Shown: positions 32,584-41,049 of the stretch, piece after piece | Layout: each line of letters starts with the position of its first letter | Numbering within the stretch: the first letter of the stretch is position 1 | Origin: an uncultured Tenacibaculum sp. | Lineage (GTDB): Bacteria; Bacteroidota; Bacteroidia; Flavobacteriales; Flavobacteriaceae | Assembly: GCA_947504185.1 (NCBI GenBank) | Contig: CANNGJ010000004.1 | Location: 1 to 64,000, forward strand | Direction: 5' to 3' | DNA length: 64,000 nucleotides | The notes under the pieces: generated by a model | The model's input: only the letters and a program-made list of their open reading frames with translations | Told to the model about the DNA's origin: nothing | The model's database searches: none | Made by a program: the position numbers and the translations under genes

Positions 32584-33482
32584 TGAAGAAGATTGTAATT
32601 ACTGGTAGTAATGGGTTGCTCGGTCAAACTCTAGTTAATCTTTTATTGGGGGAAAATGAAAAATATAAAGTAAGAGGTTTTTCCCGTGGACTGAATAGAA
32701 GTGGACGAAATGATTTTGAATATGTGTCAATTGATATTACAGACAAAGGTTTACTATTTGAAGAATTAAATAAATATAAGCCTGATGTTATTGTAAATAC
32801 AGCTGCGATGACGAACGTTGATGCTTGTGAAGAAAATAAAGCCGAATGTGATTTGTTAAATGTTAATGTAGTTGAGTTTTTAAAAGAATATTCCGAATTA
32901 AATAATACACACCTCGTTCATATTTCAACAGACTTTATTTTTGATGGAGAAAAAGGCCTATACAAGGAAACGGACGTACCTAATCCTTTAAGTTATTATG
33001 GATTATCAAAATTGAAATCGGAAAATATTTTAACTACATCAAAAATTGATTTTACGATTTTAAGAACAATTTTAGTGTATGGGAAAGTATATGACATGAC
33101 CCGTAGCAACATTGTTTTATGGGTGAAGAAATCGTTAGAAGAGAAAAAAGAAATTACTATTGTTAACGATCAGTTTCGTATGCCTACTTATGTAGATGAT
33201 TTAGCATTAGTTTGTAAAATTGCTATAGACAAGAAATCTATTGGTGTTTTCAATATATCTTCTAATAAGTTATTAAGCATCTATGAAATAGCTCAACTAG
33301 TAGCTGAGGTTTTTGAATTGGATAAAAACTTAATTAAATCAATTTCAACAAAAACATTAAATCAAAAAGCATTAAGACCTCCGATAACAGGTTTTGATTT
33401 AACAAAAACGAATGCAGAATTGAGCTTTTTTTCAAAATCCTTTAAAGAAGATTTGCAAAGATTTAAAGAAAAGTTAGCGTAA
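32583..33482 (+). CDS. RmlD-like NAD(P)-dependent sugar-nucleotide reductase (SDR)
   Basis: Extended short-chain dehydrogenase of 299 residues. The cofactor motif is ITGSNGLLGQTL, the TAAMTNVDACEEN block and STDFIFDGEKG are typical for dTDP-4-dehydrorhamnose reductase relatives, and the catalytic YxxxK is YYGLSKLKSE. No other rhamnose genes are nearby, so a stand-alone role in sugar or cofactor modification is likely. The start overlaps the channel stop codon by one base, indicating co-translation. Confidence 0.85.
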   Translation: MKKIVITGSNGLLGQTLVNLLLGENEKYKVRGFSRGLNRSGRNDFEYVSIDITDKGLLFEELNKYKPDVIVNTAAMTNVDACEENKAECDLLNVNVVEFLKEYSELNNTHLVHISTDFIFDGEKGLYKETDVPNPLSYYGLSKLKSENILTTSKIDFTILRTILVYGKVYDMTRSNIVLWVKKSLEEKKEITIVNDQFRMPTYVDDLALVCKIAIDKKSIGVFNISSNKLLSIYEIAQLVAEVFELDKNLIKSISTKTLNQKALRPPITGFDLTKTNAELSFFSKSFKEDLQRFKEKLA

Positions 33483-33570
33483 AAATTACATTTAACGATT
33501 AAAACTTGTTGAAAGTGCAATTTTTTAGGATATTGCGCTATCAAATTTCAAAAAACAAACAGTTTATATT

Positions 33571-35151
33571 ATGAATAAAAGACTACTAACGTTGTTATTA
33601 TTAATAACACCGATGTTTACATTTGCTCAAGAAAAAGGGTTAGCAGAAAGAATTAATGAAGGTTTTAAACCGGTTGCAGATGCTTGGGGTAGCTTTGTTT
33701 TTTATCCAGTAAAATTAGGAGGAGGCGTAGAGATGCCTTTAGTAATTATTATGTTGCTTTCTGCAGGATTGGCTTTTACAATCATATTTAAGTTTGTCAA
33801 TATTCGTATGTTTCCTGTGTCAATTAATATTGTAAGAGGAAAATACGACGATGTAGATCATGCTACTTCTGGTGTTATGGCAGGAGACCCAACTCCAGGA
33901 GGTGATGCTATTGAAACAATTAGAGTTGAAGACCATGAAGGAGAAGTTTCACATTTCCAAGCATTAACAGCAGCGCTATCTGGTACTGTAGGTCTAGGTA
34001 ATATTGCCGGTGTGGCAGTAGCTTTATCCTTAGGAGGTCCAGGTGCTACTTTTTGGATGATTGTTGCCGGTTTGTTAGGAATGTCTTCAAAATTTGTAGA
34101 ATGTACATTAGGTGTAAAATACCGTGATGTTGGTGAAGATGGAACAATCTATGGAGGTCCGATGTATTACCTTAAAAAAGGTTTAGCTGATGTTGGTAAA
34201 TCAGGATTAGGTAAGGTGTTAGCTGTAGTATTTGCAGTAATGGTTGTTGGAGGTTCATTTGGAGGTGGAAACATGTTTCAAGCAAACCAAGCAGCACAAC
34301 AATTTGGAAGTATGATTGGTTCTAATGATTTATCTACTGCATTAATTTTTGGAATTATTATGGCAGTTTTAGTTGCTATTGTAATTATCGGAGGAATTAA
34401 AAGAATTGGAAATATTACTGAGAAAATTGTACCATTTATGGTTGGTATTTACTTTTTAGCAGCAGTTATTATATTGGTTGCTAATTTCTCACAAATAGGA
34501 AATGCCTTTGGTCAAATTTTTGACGGAGCATTTAATGCGAAAGGAATCTCAGGAGGTTTATTAGGAGTTTTAATTATTGGTTTTCAAAGAGCAGCATTTT
34601 CTAACGAAGCGGGGGTAGGTTCTGCAGCAATCGCACACTCGGCAGTAAAAACTAAATATCCAGCATCTGAAGGGTTAGTAGCTTTATTAGAGCCATTTAT
34701 TGATACGGTTGTAGTTTGTACAATGACAGCATTAGTAATTATTATTACAAACGGTGACGGAAGTGTAATGACTTACGGTGTAAAATCACCTGATGGAGTA
34801 TTAGCTACTTCTAAAGCATTTGCATCTGTATTACCTTGGTTTCCATATGTGTTAACAGTAGCAGTTGTATTATTCGCATTTTCAACAATGTTATCTTGGT
34901 CTTATTATGGATTACAAGGGTGGATGTTCTTATTTGGGCGTTCTAAAGCATCTGATTATGCGTATAAAATCTTATTCTGTTTGTTTATAATTATTGGTTC
35001 AGCTGCAAGTTTAGGAGCTGTGACAGATTTCTCTGATGCAATGATTTTTGCAATGGCAGTACCAAATGTTATAGGGTTATGTTTCTTATTCCCTAAAGTA
35101 AGAGAGGAATTGTCTAAGTATTTAAAAGCGATCGGATTTTTGAAAGCATAA
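33571..35151 (+). CDS. Alanine/glycine:cation symporter (AGCS family)
   Basis: Transporter of 526 residues. It begins with a hydrophobic signal-like segment ending FTFAQ, then a soluble stretch, then about ten membrane helices. Family hallmarks are FQALTAALSGTVGLGNIAGV and the GGGNMFQANQ block, with FQRAAFSNEAGVGSAAIAHS further on. It takes up alanine or glycine with Na+ or H+. An N-terminal extension before the first core helix is usual in Bacteroidetes. Monocistronic or weakly linked to the downstream gene 10 nt away. Confidence 0.93.
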   Translation: MNKRLLTLLLLITPMFTFAQEKGLAERINEGFKPVADAWGSFVFYPVKLGGGVEMPLVIIMLLSAGLAFTIIFKFVNIRMFPVSINIVRGKYDDVDHATSGVMAGDPTPGGDAIETIRVEDHEGEVSHFQALTAALSGTVGLGNIAGVAVALSLGGPGATFWMIVAGLLGMSSKFVECTLGVKYRDVGEDGTIYGGPMYYLKKGLADVGKSGLGKVLAVVFAVMVVGGSFGGGNMFQANQAAQQFGSMIGSNDLSTALIFGIIMAVLVAIVIIGGIKRIGNITEKIVPFMVGIYFLAAVIILVANFSQIGNAFGQIFDGAFNAKGISGGLLGVLIIGFQRAAFSNEAGVGSAAIAHSAVKTKYPASEGLVALLEPFIDTVVVCTMTALVIIITNGDGSVMTYGVKSPDGVLATSKAFASVLPWFPYVLTVAVVLFAFSTMLSWSYYGLQGWMFLFGRSKASDYAYKILFCLFIIIGSAASLGAVTDFSDAMIFAMAVPNVIGLCFLFPKVREELSKYLKAIGFLKA

Positions 35152-35161
35152 ATTAACAATA

Positions 35162-36082
35162 ATGAAAATATTTAAATCCCATTTCTGGTATAACAAACGC
35201 CAAAGAAATGGGATTTTCTTTTTGTTGTTACTTATCATAGTCTTGCAGTTTGTTTATGTTTATGTAGATTTTTCTTCAGATGAAATTACTGATATTAATG
35301 ATAGCGAATTATTAGCTTTTCAAGAAGAAATAGATAGTTTAAGGAATGTAGCGTTAGAAAAAAGGAAACCTAAAATATATCCATATAACCCTAATTTTAT
35401 AACAGATTTTAAAGGTTATCAATTAGGAATGTCTATTGATGAAATAGATCGTTTACACTCCTTTAGAAAGAAAAATAAATATGTGAATTCTATAAGAGAA
35501 TTTCAAGAAATCACAAAAGTTTCTGACTCTTTATTGGATAAAATATCTCCTTATTTTAAATTTCCAGATTGGGTTGTAAAACGTAATAAAGAAAAGAAAA
35601 AACAGAGTTTAAATTCTGTTATTTCTACAGAGTCAAAGGGTAGCTCTTCTAATAAGTATTTAAAACAAAGCATAACTATTTCTACTTCGGATATAAATAA
35701 AGCTACACAACAAGATTTTGAAACCATCAATGGAATAGGGGAAGTTATTTCTGAAAGAATAATAAAGTATAGAAGTAAGCTTCAAGGATATTCATATTCA
35801 ACTCAGTTGTATGAAGTTTGGGGTTTGGAGAAATCAACAGTGAATGCTATTTTAAAGGTTTTTAAAATTTATGAAAAACCAACAATTCAAAAAGTAAATG
35901 TGAATACAGCCACTTTTAAACAGGTTTTAAAAAATCCATATATAGATTACGAACTATGTAAAAAGATTTTTGACTTTAGAGATGAGGTTGCAGAACTTCA
36001 AAATATCACAGAATTAAGAAATATTAAAGATTTTCCGTTAGATAAATACGAGAGAATAGTTTTATATTTGGAAGCAAAATAA
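35162..36082 (+). CDS. Membrane-anchored helix-hairpin-helix protein (ComEA-like)
   Basis: Protein of 306 residues with one membrane helix at about 18-34 and an outer part of three or more helix-hairpin-helix units. Visible motifs include INKATQQDFETINGIGEVIS and VNVNTATFKQVL. Such domains bind DNA; similar proteins take up DNA in naturally competent bacteria, but no other competence gene is here. The region at about 80-135 (GYQLGMSIDEIDRLHSFRKK) is another HhH-like segment with weak conservation. It starts 10 nt after the symporter gene. Confidence 0.8.
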   Translation: MKIFKSHFWYNKRQRNGIFFLLLLIIVLQFVYVYVDFSSDEITDINDSELLAFQEEIDSLRNVALEKRKPKIYPYNPNFITDFKGYQLGMSIDEIDRLHSFRKKNKYVNSIREFQEITKVSDSLLDKISPYFKFPDWVVKRNKEKKKQSLNSVISTESKGSSSNKYLKQSITISTSDINKATQQDFETINGIGEVISERIIKYRSKLQGYSYSTQLYEVWGLEKSTVNAILKVFKIYEKPTIQKVNVNTATFKQVLKNPYIDYELCKKIFDFRDEVAELQNITELRNIKDFPLDKYERIVLYLEAK

Positions 36083-36109
36083 ACAAACAACAAATTAAGT
36101 TTACGACTA

Positions 36110-37276
36110 ATGAATAGTATGTATTTTACAGAAGAGCATGAGTCTTTTCGTCAAAGTTTCAAGGAGTTTTTACAAAAAGAAGTAGTGCCTCATATAGATA
36201 AGTGGGAGAAAGACGGTACAGTAGAACGTTTTATTTGGAAGAAATTCGGTGAAATGGGATACTTTGGTTTAAATCAACCAGAAGAGTATGGAGGTTTAGG
36301 ATTAGATCTTTTTTATACCGTTATTTTTTTAGAAGAATTACAAAAAGTAAATTCAGGAGGATTCGCAGCTAACATGTGGGCGCATGCTTATTTAGCAATG
36401 ACACATTTAAATAAAGAAGGTGATGATCGTATTAAAAAAGAATATTTAACACCAAGTATTGAAGGTGATAAAATAGGATGCTTATGTATTACGGAGCCTT
36501 TTGGAGGATCTGATGTTGCAGGTATGAGAACAACCGCTGTTAAAAAAGGAGATAAGTATGTTATAAACGGATCTAAAACTTTTATAACAAACGGGGTGTA
36601 TTCTGATTACTTAATAGTAGCGGCGAAAACAGATCCAGAAGATAAATATAAAGGGATGTCTATTTTTGTAATGGATAGAGATACTCCAGGAATATCGGCA
36701 ACTAAATTAGATAAACTTGGTTGGAGAGCATCAGATACAGCAGAAATAGCATTTGATAATGTAGAGATTCCTACTGAGAATTTAATGGGAGAAGAAGGAA
36801 AAGGTTTTCCTTATATAATGCAGCATTTTGCTTTAGAAAGATTAGTGATGGGTATCAATGCACATGCTAGAGCAGAATATGCGGTAGACTATGCTGTAAA
36901 GTATATGGAAGAGCGTGTGGCTTTTGGTAAGTCTTTAGATAGATTCCAAGTATTACGTCATAAAATTGCTGAAATGGCAAGTAGAGTAGATATGTGTAGA
37001 GAATACAACTATTCAATAGCTAAGCGATTAAATGATGGGCAGTATGTTGTAAAAGAAGCAAGCATGTCTAAGCTGTTGTCAACTAAAATGGCAGATGAGG
37101 TTATTTATGAAGGGCTTCAGTTATTAGGAGGTTATGGTTATATGGAAGAGTACCCGATGGCACGTTTGTTACGTGATAGTCGTTTAGGTCCAATAGGAGG
37201 TGGTACTTCTGAAATCTTAAAAGAAATTATCGCTAAGATGGTAATAGATAAAAAAGAATATAAGCCAGCAACTTAA
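36110..37276 (+). CDS. Acyl-CoA dehydrogenase
   Basis: FAD enzyme of 388 residues that introduces the alpha-beta double bond into an acyl-CoA. Typical parts are the helical N-terminus, the central FAD/substrate block CITEPFGGSDVAGMRTTA, and the C-terminal LQLLGGYGYMEEYPMARLLR, where a glutamate near the end acts as base. The FAD pocket reads VINGSKTFITNG. Closest in style to short- or branched-chain enzymes such as isovaleryl-CoA dehydrogenase; substrate uncertain. An alternative ATG lies three codons inside the given start. Confidence 0.9.
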   Translation: MNSMYFTEEHESFRQSFKEFLQKEVVPHIDKWEKDGTVERFIWKKFGEMGYFGLNQPEEYGGLGLDLFYTVIFLEELQKVNSGGFAANMWAHAYLAMTHLNKEGDDRIKKEYLTPSIEGDKIGCLCITEPFGGSDVAGMRTTAVKKGDKYVINGSKTFITNGVYSDYLIVAAKTDPEDKYKGMSIFVMDRDTPGISATKLDKLGWRASDTAEIAFDNVEIPTENLMGEEGKGFPYIMQHFALERLVMGINAHARAEYAVDYAVKYMEERVAFGKSLDRFQVLRHKIAEMASRVDMCREYNYSIAKRLNDGQYVVKEASMSKLLSTKMADEVIYEGLQLLGGYGYMEEYPMARLLRDSRLGPIGGGTSEILKEIIAKMVIDKKEYKPAT

Positions 37277-37323
37277 AAAAGTAAAATTATTACTTATTAG
37301 AATGTTAATTAAAAAATACTCAG

Positions 37324-37331
37324 TATCTTTG
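37324..37331 (+). promoter_or_regulatory. -7 box of the rpsU promoter
   Basis: TATCTTTG is a full match to TAnnTTTG and is followed by GCAGTCC, exactly as in the tRNA-cluster promoter at 38926. This shared discriminator may mark a class of strong translation-linked promoters. Confidence 0.6.
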
Positions 37332-37365
37332 CAGTCCTAAAATTAAAATTTAGAGACTACAATGA

Positions 37366-37374
37366 AAGGAGGTG
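37366..37374 (+). promoter_or_regulatory. Strong Shine-Dalgarno sequence of rpsU
   Basis: AAGGAGGTG ends eight bases before the ATG. Most genes in this window lack any such site, as usual for Bacteroidetes, whose ribosomes hide the anti-SD. A strong SD before rpsU is known in Flavobacterium, where bS21 helps hide the anti-SD and so controls its own synthesis. An eight-codon ORF, ATG at 37362 to TAA at 37388, contains the SD and overlaps the rpsU start. Confidence 0.85.
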
Positions 37375-37381
37375 CTAATAC

Positions 37382-37579
37382 ATGTTAATCATTCCAATTA
37401 AAGAAGGAGAGAATATCGATAGAGCGTTAAAACGTTATAAACGTAAGTTTAGAGACGTAAAAACGATGAGAGAATTACGTAGCAGAAAGCAATTTGATAA
37501 GCCGTCTGTAGTAAAAAGAGCTCAGAATATTAAAGCATCTTACGTTCAGAAATTAAGAACAAAAGAAGAAGTAGGTTAG
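37382..37579 (+). CDS. rpsU: 30S ribosomal protein bS21
   Basis: Small subunit ribosomal protein of 65 residues, typical length in Bacteroidetes. It is basic, with RALKRYKRKFRDVKTMRELR near the N-terminus. In flavobacterial ribosomes it contacts the 16S 3' end and takes part in hiding the anti-Shine-Dalgarno. Its own mRNA carries a strong SD, which permits feedback when bS21 is scarce. A strong terminator follows. Confidence 0.96.
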   Translation: MLIIPIKEGENIDRALKRYKRKFRDVKTMRELRSRKQFDKPSVVKRAQNIKASYVQKLRTKEEVG

Positions 37580-37600
37580 AGATAATTTGCTTAAAGAATA

Positions 37601-37634
37601 AAAAACCTGTATTGTTTTCAATACAGGTTTTTTT
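37601..37634 (+). terminator. Terminator of rpsU
   Basis: AAAAACCTGTATTG-TTTT-CAATACAGGTTTTTTT: a 14-bp perfect stem with Ts, 22 nt past the stop. Confidence 0.95.
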
Positions 37635-37666
37635 GTACCTTCATTTTTATTATAAATTAAGAGTTA

Positions 37667-38554
37667 ATGCTTATAAAGGCTTTTTTGGATTATTTAGAGT
37701 ATGAGAAAAAATACTCTAAGCACACAATACTGGCGTACAAAACAGATTTAATTGAATTTAGAGATTTTTGTTCTGTACAGTTTGATCAAGATGATATAGA
37801 GAATATTCATTACAATCAAATAAGAACGTGGATTGTTGATTTAGTAAATAGAGGAGTGGCAAATAGAAGTATTAATAGAAAAGTTTCATCATTAAAGTCG
37901 TTTTATAAATTTTTACAAAAAATCAACGAGATAGAAATAAATCCTTTAGCAAAGCATAAAGCATTAAAAGTTCAAAAGAAAATACAAACACCTTTTGATA
38001 AAAATGAAATAGAACAAGTATTGAAGGTGATGGATGATGATGCCGATTTTGAGTCAGTTAGAAATAAGTTAGTTATAGAGTTGTTGTATTCGACAGGGAT
38101 TAGAAGAGTAGAGTTGATTAATATTAAAGAGAGAGACATTGATTACGGTAGAGGGGTAATTAAGGTTTTAGGAAAAAGAAATAAGGAAAGGTTTGTGATG
38201 TTGCTTCCGTCAGTTAAAGAAACTGTAATTAAGTATTTAGATTTAAAAAAGGAGTATGAGGTAGAGGAGGTGGAAGAGCTTTTGGTGACTAAAAAGGGAG
38301 TTAAAATTTATGAAACTCTTGTCTACCGAATAATTAATTTGTACTTTAGTAGGGTGTCTTCAAAGGTAAAAAAGAGCCCACATATATTAAGGCATGCTTT
38401 TGCAACACACTTGCTAAATAATGGTGCGTCATTAAACTCGGTTAAAGAATTACTAGGGCATTCAAGTTTAGCCTCGACCCAAGTATATACGCATAATAGC
38501 TTGGAGCAGATAAAAAAAGTGTATAACAAGGCTCATCCTAGAGAGTCAAAATAA
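37667..38554 (+). CDS. XerC-like tyrosine recombinase
   Basis: Recombinase of 295 residues with a SAM-like N-terminal domain (to about 95) and a catalytic C-terminal domain. Catalytic residues seen: Arg in STGIRRVELIN, His-x-x-Arg in HILRHAFATHLL, second His in LLGHSSLASTQ and Tyr in VYTHNS. This is the size and pattern of XerC/XerD, which resolve chromosome dimers. Placement between rpsU and hpf, rather than next to an element, supports a housekeeping role. Which Xer it is cannot be decided here. Confidence 0.9.
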   Translation: MLIKAFLDYLEYEKKYSKHTILAYKTDLIEFRDFCSVQFDQDDIENIHYNQIRTWIVDLVNRGVANRSINRKVSSLKSFYKFLQKINEIEINPLAKHKALKVQKKIQTPFDKNEIEQVLKVMDDDADFESVRNKLVIELLYSTGIRRVELINIKERDIDYGRGVIKVLGKRNKERFVMLLPSVKETVIKYLDLKKEYEVEEVEELLVTKKGVKIYETLVYRIINLYFSRVSSKVKKSPHILRHAFATHLLNNGASLNSVKELLGHSSLASTQVYTHNSLEQIKKVYNKAHPRESK

Positions 38555-38567
38555 AGATGGAATAATT

Positions 38568-38876
38568 ATGAAAGTATTCACGCAATCAGTAAACTTTGCA
38601 GCAGACAAAAAGTTATTAGATTATATTGATAAGAAGATTGAAGGGTTAGAGAAGTTTCATGATAAAATTGTTGATGCAGAGGTTTTTTTAAAGGTTCAAA
38701 AAACAAGCGAAAAAGAAAATAAAATTACAGAGGTTAAGATTAATATTCCAGGAAATGAGTTAATGGTAAAAAAGGTAACTAAAACCTTTGAAGAAGGTAT
38801 TAGCATTGCGGTAGATTCATTAAAAAGAAGTTTAAAAAAATCAAAAGAAAAACATAGAGATTCTTTAGTGTCATAA
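38568..38876 (+). CDS. hpf: Ribosome hibernation-promoting factor (HPF/YfiA, short form)
   Basis: Protein of 102 residues of the YfiA/HPF/RaiA family, short type. It binds the 30S decoding centre and blocks translation in resting cells. The typical layout is beta strand (MKVFTQSVNF), helix with EKFHDKIVDAEVFL, then the KINIPGNELMVKK segment and a basic C-terminal helix. It starts 13 nt after the recombinase gene, so both are likely co-transcribed. Confidence 0.92.
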   Translation: MKVFTQSVNFAADKKLLDYIDKKIEGLEKFHDKIVDAEVFLKVQKTSEKENKITEVKINIPGNELMVKKVTKTFEEGISIAVDSLKRSLKKSKEKHRDSLVS

Positions 38877-38925
38877 AAAGAAGAAAAATAATCTAAAAAA
38901 GTTTTAAAAATTAAAAATTACTTTA

Positions 38926-38933
38926 TACATTTG
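38926..38933 (+). promoter_or_regulatory. -7 box of the tRNA/tuf operon
   Basis: TACATTTG agrees with TAnnTTTG and is followed by GCAGTCC, the same seven bases as at the rpsU promoter. It lies 42 nt before tRNA-Thr(UGU) and should drive the tRNA-tuf block. Confidence 0.65.
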
Positions 38934-38974
38934 CAGTCCGTTAGAAATAGCGGATTGTTTTTTTATAAGCAATT

Positions 38975-39048
38975 GCCGATGTAGCTCAGCTGGCTAGAGC
39001 AGCTGATTTGTAATCAGCAGGTCGGAGGTTCGAGTCCTCTCATCGGCT
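38975..39048 (+). tRNA. tRNA-Thr (anticodon TGT)
   Basis: Cloverleaf of 74 nt: acceptor stem GCCGATG/CATCGGC, D arm with AGCTCAGCTGG, anticodon stem CTGAT/ATCAG around TTTGTAA, and T arm GGAGGTTCGAGTCCTCT. CCA is not encoded. First of four tRNA genes before tuf, in the order Thr-Tyr-Gly-Thr that is also found in E. coli (thrU tyrU glyT thrT). Confidence 0.97.
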
Positions 39049-39082
39049 CAAAAAAACAAGTTCTTTAATTTATTAAAGTATT

Positions 39083-39165
39083 GGGGAGATTCCAGAGCGG
39101 CCAAATGGGACGGACTGTAACTCCGTTGTCTTACGACTTCGCAGGTTCGAATCCTGCTCTCCCCA
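39083..39165 (+). tRNA. tRNA-Tyr (anticodon GTA)
   Basis: Class II tRNA of 83 nt with a long variable arm. Acceptor stem GGGGAGA/TCTCCCC, anticodon loop ACTGTAACT, T arm GCAGGTTCGAATCCTGC. Confidence 0.97.
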
Positions 39166-39234
39166 CTTTTTAAAACTGAGTAATCGATATGTTAAGCTTC
39201 AACTTTTGACTATTGATAAAAGGTTTTAAAATAC

Positions 39235-39307
39235 GCGAGAGTAGCTCAGTTGGTAGAGCGTCAGCCTTCCAAGCTGAATGTCGCCGGTTCGAACCCGGTC
39301 TCTCGCT
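39235..39307 (+). tRNA. tRNA-Gly (anticodon TCC)
   Basis: 73-nt cloverleaf. Acceptor stem GCGAGAG/CTCTCGC, anticodon loop CTTCCAA, T arm CCGGTTCGAACCCGG. Confidence 0.97.
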
Positions 39308-39319
39308 CTAAAATTCCAA

Positions 39320-39392
39320 GCCGGTGTAGCTCAGTTGGTAGAGCGCATCCTTGGTAGGGATGAGGTCACCGGTTCAAATCCGGTCATTGGCT
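39320..39392 (+). tRNA. tRNA-Thr (anticodon GGT)
   Basis: 73-nt cloverleaf. Acceptor stem GCCGGTG/CATTGGC (two wobbles), anticodon loop TTGGTAG, T arm CCGGTTCAAATCCGG. Ends 80 nt before tuf. Confidence 0.97.
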
Positions 39393-39472
39393 CTTTTTTT
39401 AGTGAAAAGAGTATAGAAGAATTTTTAAAAGTAACACTAAATATATTTAACTAAGAATTAAAATTAATAATC

Positions 39473-40660
39473 ATGGCAAAAGCAACTTATGATCGTTCGA
39501 AACCACACTTAAATGTTGGTACTATCGGTCACGTAGATCACGGTAAAACTACATTAACTGCTGCAATCACTAAGGTTTTAGCAGATGCAGGATTTTCAGA
39601 ACAAAGAGATTTCGATCAAATCGATAACGCTCCTGAAGAAAAAGAAAGAGGTATTACAATTAACTCTTCTCACGTAGAATATGCAACAGCAAACCGTCAC
39701 TACGCGCACGTAGACTGTCCAGGTCACGCCGATTACGTAAAAAACATGGTAACTGGTGCTGCTCAAATGGATGGAGCTATCTTAGTAGTTGCTGCTACAG
39801 ATGGTCCAATGCCACAAACTCGTGAGCATATCTTATTAGGTCGTCAGGTAGGTATTCCTCGTATCGTTGTTTTCTTAAACAAAGTTGATATGGTTGATGA
39901 TGAAGAGCTTTTAGAATTAGTAGAAATGGAAGTTAGAGAATTATTATCTTTCTATGAGTATGATGGAGATAATGGTCCTGTAGTTGCAGGTTCTGCTTTA
40001 GGAGCTTTAAATGGTGAGCAAAAATGGGTTGACACTGTTTTAGAATTAATGAACCAAGTTGATGAGTGGATCGAAGAGCCGCCAAGAGAAACTGAAAAAG
40101 ATTTCTTAATGCCAATCGAAGATGTATTCTCTATTACTGGTCGTGGTACTGTTGCTACTGGTCGTATTGAAACTGGTATCATCAACTCTGGAGATCCTGT
40201 TGAGATCATCGGTATGGGTACTGAGAAGTTAACTTCTACAGTAACTGGTATTGAAATGTTCCGTCAAATCTTAGATAGAGGTGAGGCTGGAGATAACGCA
40301 GGTATCTTATTAAGAGGTATTGCAAAAGAAGATATTAAAAGAGGAATGGTAATCGTTAAGCCAGGATCTGTAACGCCACACGCTAAGTTTAAAGCTGAAG
40401 TTTATGTCTTAAAGAAAGAAGAAGGTGGACGTCACACTCCATTCCATAATAACTACCGTCCACAGTTCTACGTACGTACAACTGACGTAACTGGTAACAT
40501 TAACTTACCTGATGGAGTAGAAATGGTAATGCCTGGAGATAACTTAACTATTACAGTTGATTTAATCCAACCAATTGCATTAAACTTAGGTTTACAGTTC
40601 GCTATCCGTGAAGGAGGTAGAACAGTTGGTGCAGGTCAGGTAACTGAAATTTTAGACTAA
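39473..40660 (+). CDS. tuf: Elongation factor Tu
   Basis: GTPase of 395 residues that delivers aminoacyl-tRNA to the ribosome. G motifs: GHVDHGKTT (G1), RGITI (G2), DCPGHADY (G3), NKVDM (G4), and GSALG (G5). Full length with all three domains. It is placed between tRNA-Thr and tRNA-Trp, the standard tufB position. It has a terminator downstream. It is the only tuf gene in this window; whether others exist cannot be seen. Confidence 0.99.
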   Translation: MAKATYDRSKPHLNVGTIGHVDHGKTTLTAAITKVLADAGFSEQRDFDQIDNAPEEKERGITINSSHVEYATANRHYAHVDCPGHADYVKNMVTGAAQMDGAILVVAATDGPMPQTREHILLGRQVGIPRIVVFLNKVDMVDDEELLELVEMEVRELLSFYEYDGDNGPVVAGSALGALNGEQKWVDTVLELMNQVDEWIEEPPRETEKDFLMPIEDVFSITGRGTVATGRIETGIINSGDPVEIIGMGTEKLTSTVTGIEMFRQILDRGEAGDNAGILLRGIAKEDIKRGMVIVKPGSVTPHAKFKAEVYVLKKEEGGRHTPFHNNYRPQFYVRTTDVTGNINLPDGVEMVMPGDNLTITVDLIQPIALNLGLQFAIREGGRTVGAGQVTEILD

Positions 40661-40682
40661 TTAATTAGTTTATATCATATAA

Positions 40683-40712
40683 AAAAGGAGTCTTTTTCGA
40701 AAGACTCCTTTT
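40683..40712 (+). terminator. Terminator after tuf
   Basis: AAAAGGAGTCTTT-TTCG-AAAGACTCCTTTT, a 13-bp perfect stem 22 nt after the tuf stop. The short T run suggests some read-through to tRNA-Trp and secE. Confidence 0.85.
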
Positions 40713-40722
40713 AAAATGAAAT

Positions 40723-40795
40723 ACGGGTTTAGCTCAGTTGGTAGAGCACTGGTCTCCAAAACCAGGTGTCGGGGGTTCGAGTCCCTCAATCCGTG
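40723..40795 (+). tRNA. tRNA-Trp (anticodon CCA)
   Basis: 73-nt cloverleaf. Acceptor stem ACGGGTT/AATCCGT, anticodon loop TCTCCAAAA, T arm GGGGGTTCGAGTCCCTC. Lies between tuf and secE, a position it also has in several other bacteria. Confidence 0.97.
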
Positions 40796-40848
40796 CAAAA
40801 CTAAAGCGAGTTGCGATATTAATCACAGCTCGTTAAAAGGATAAAAAC

Positions 40849-41046
40849 ATGAATAACTTTATACAATACATCAAGGATTCTTTTGAAGAATTAAACACAA
40901 ATATGACTTGGTCTTCTCGTGAAGAAGCTCAAAAGTCAACTGTAGTTGTTGCAGCATTTACTGTTGCTTTTGCATTAGCAGTAGCGGCTATAGATAAAGT
41001 TTTTCAAACAGGGTTAGATAATTTTTTCCAAATGTTTAATAACTAG
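40849..41046 (+). CDS. secE: Preprotein translocase subunit SecE
   Basis: Short (65 aa) SecE with the single C-terminal membrane helix (about 28-48) preceded by the amphipathic motif SFEELNTNMTWSSREEAQKS. It clamps SecY in the inner membrane. Immediately followed by nusG after three bases, the conserved arrangement. Confidence 0.95.
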   Translation: MNNFIQYIKDSFEELNTNMTWSSREEAQKSTVVVAAFTVAFALAVAAIDKVFQTGLDNFFQMFNN

Positions 41047-41049
41047 ATT

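Noticed and set aside
39391..39411. CTCTTTT...AAAAGAG stem after tRNA-Thr(GGT) as a terminator
   Set aside because: The stem is all A/T in the middle, has no T-run after it, and overlaps the tRNA 3' end; more likely chance.
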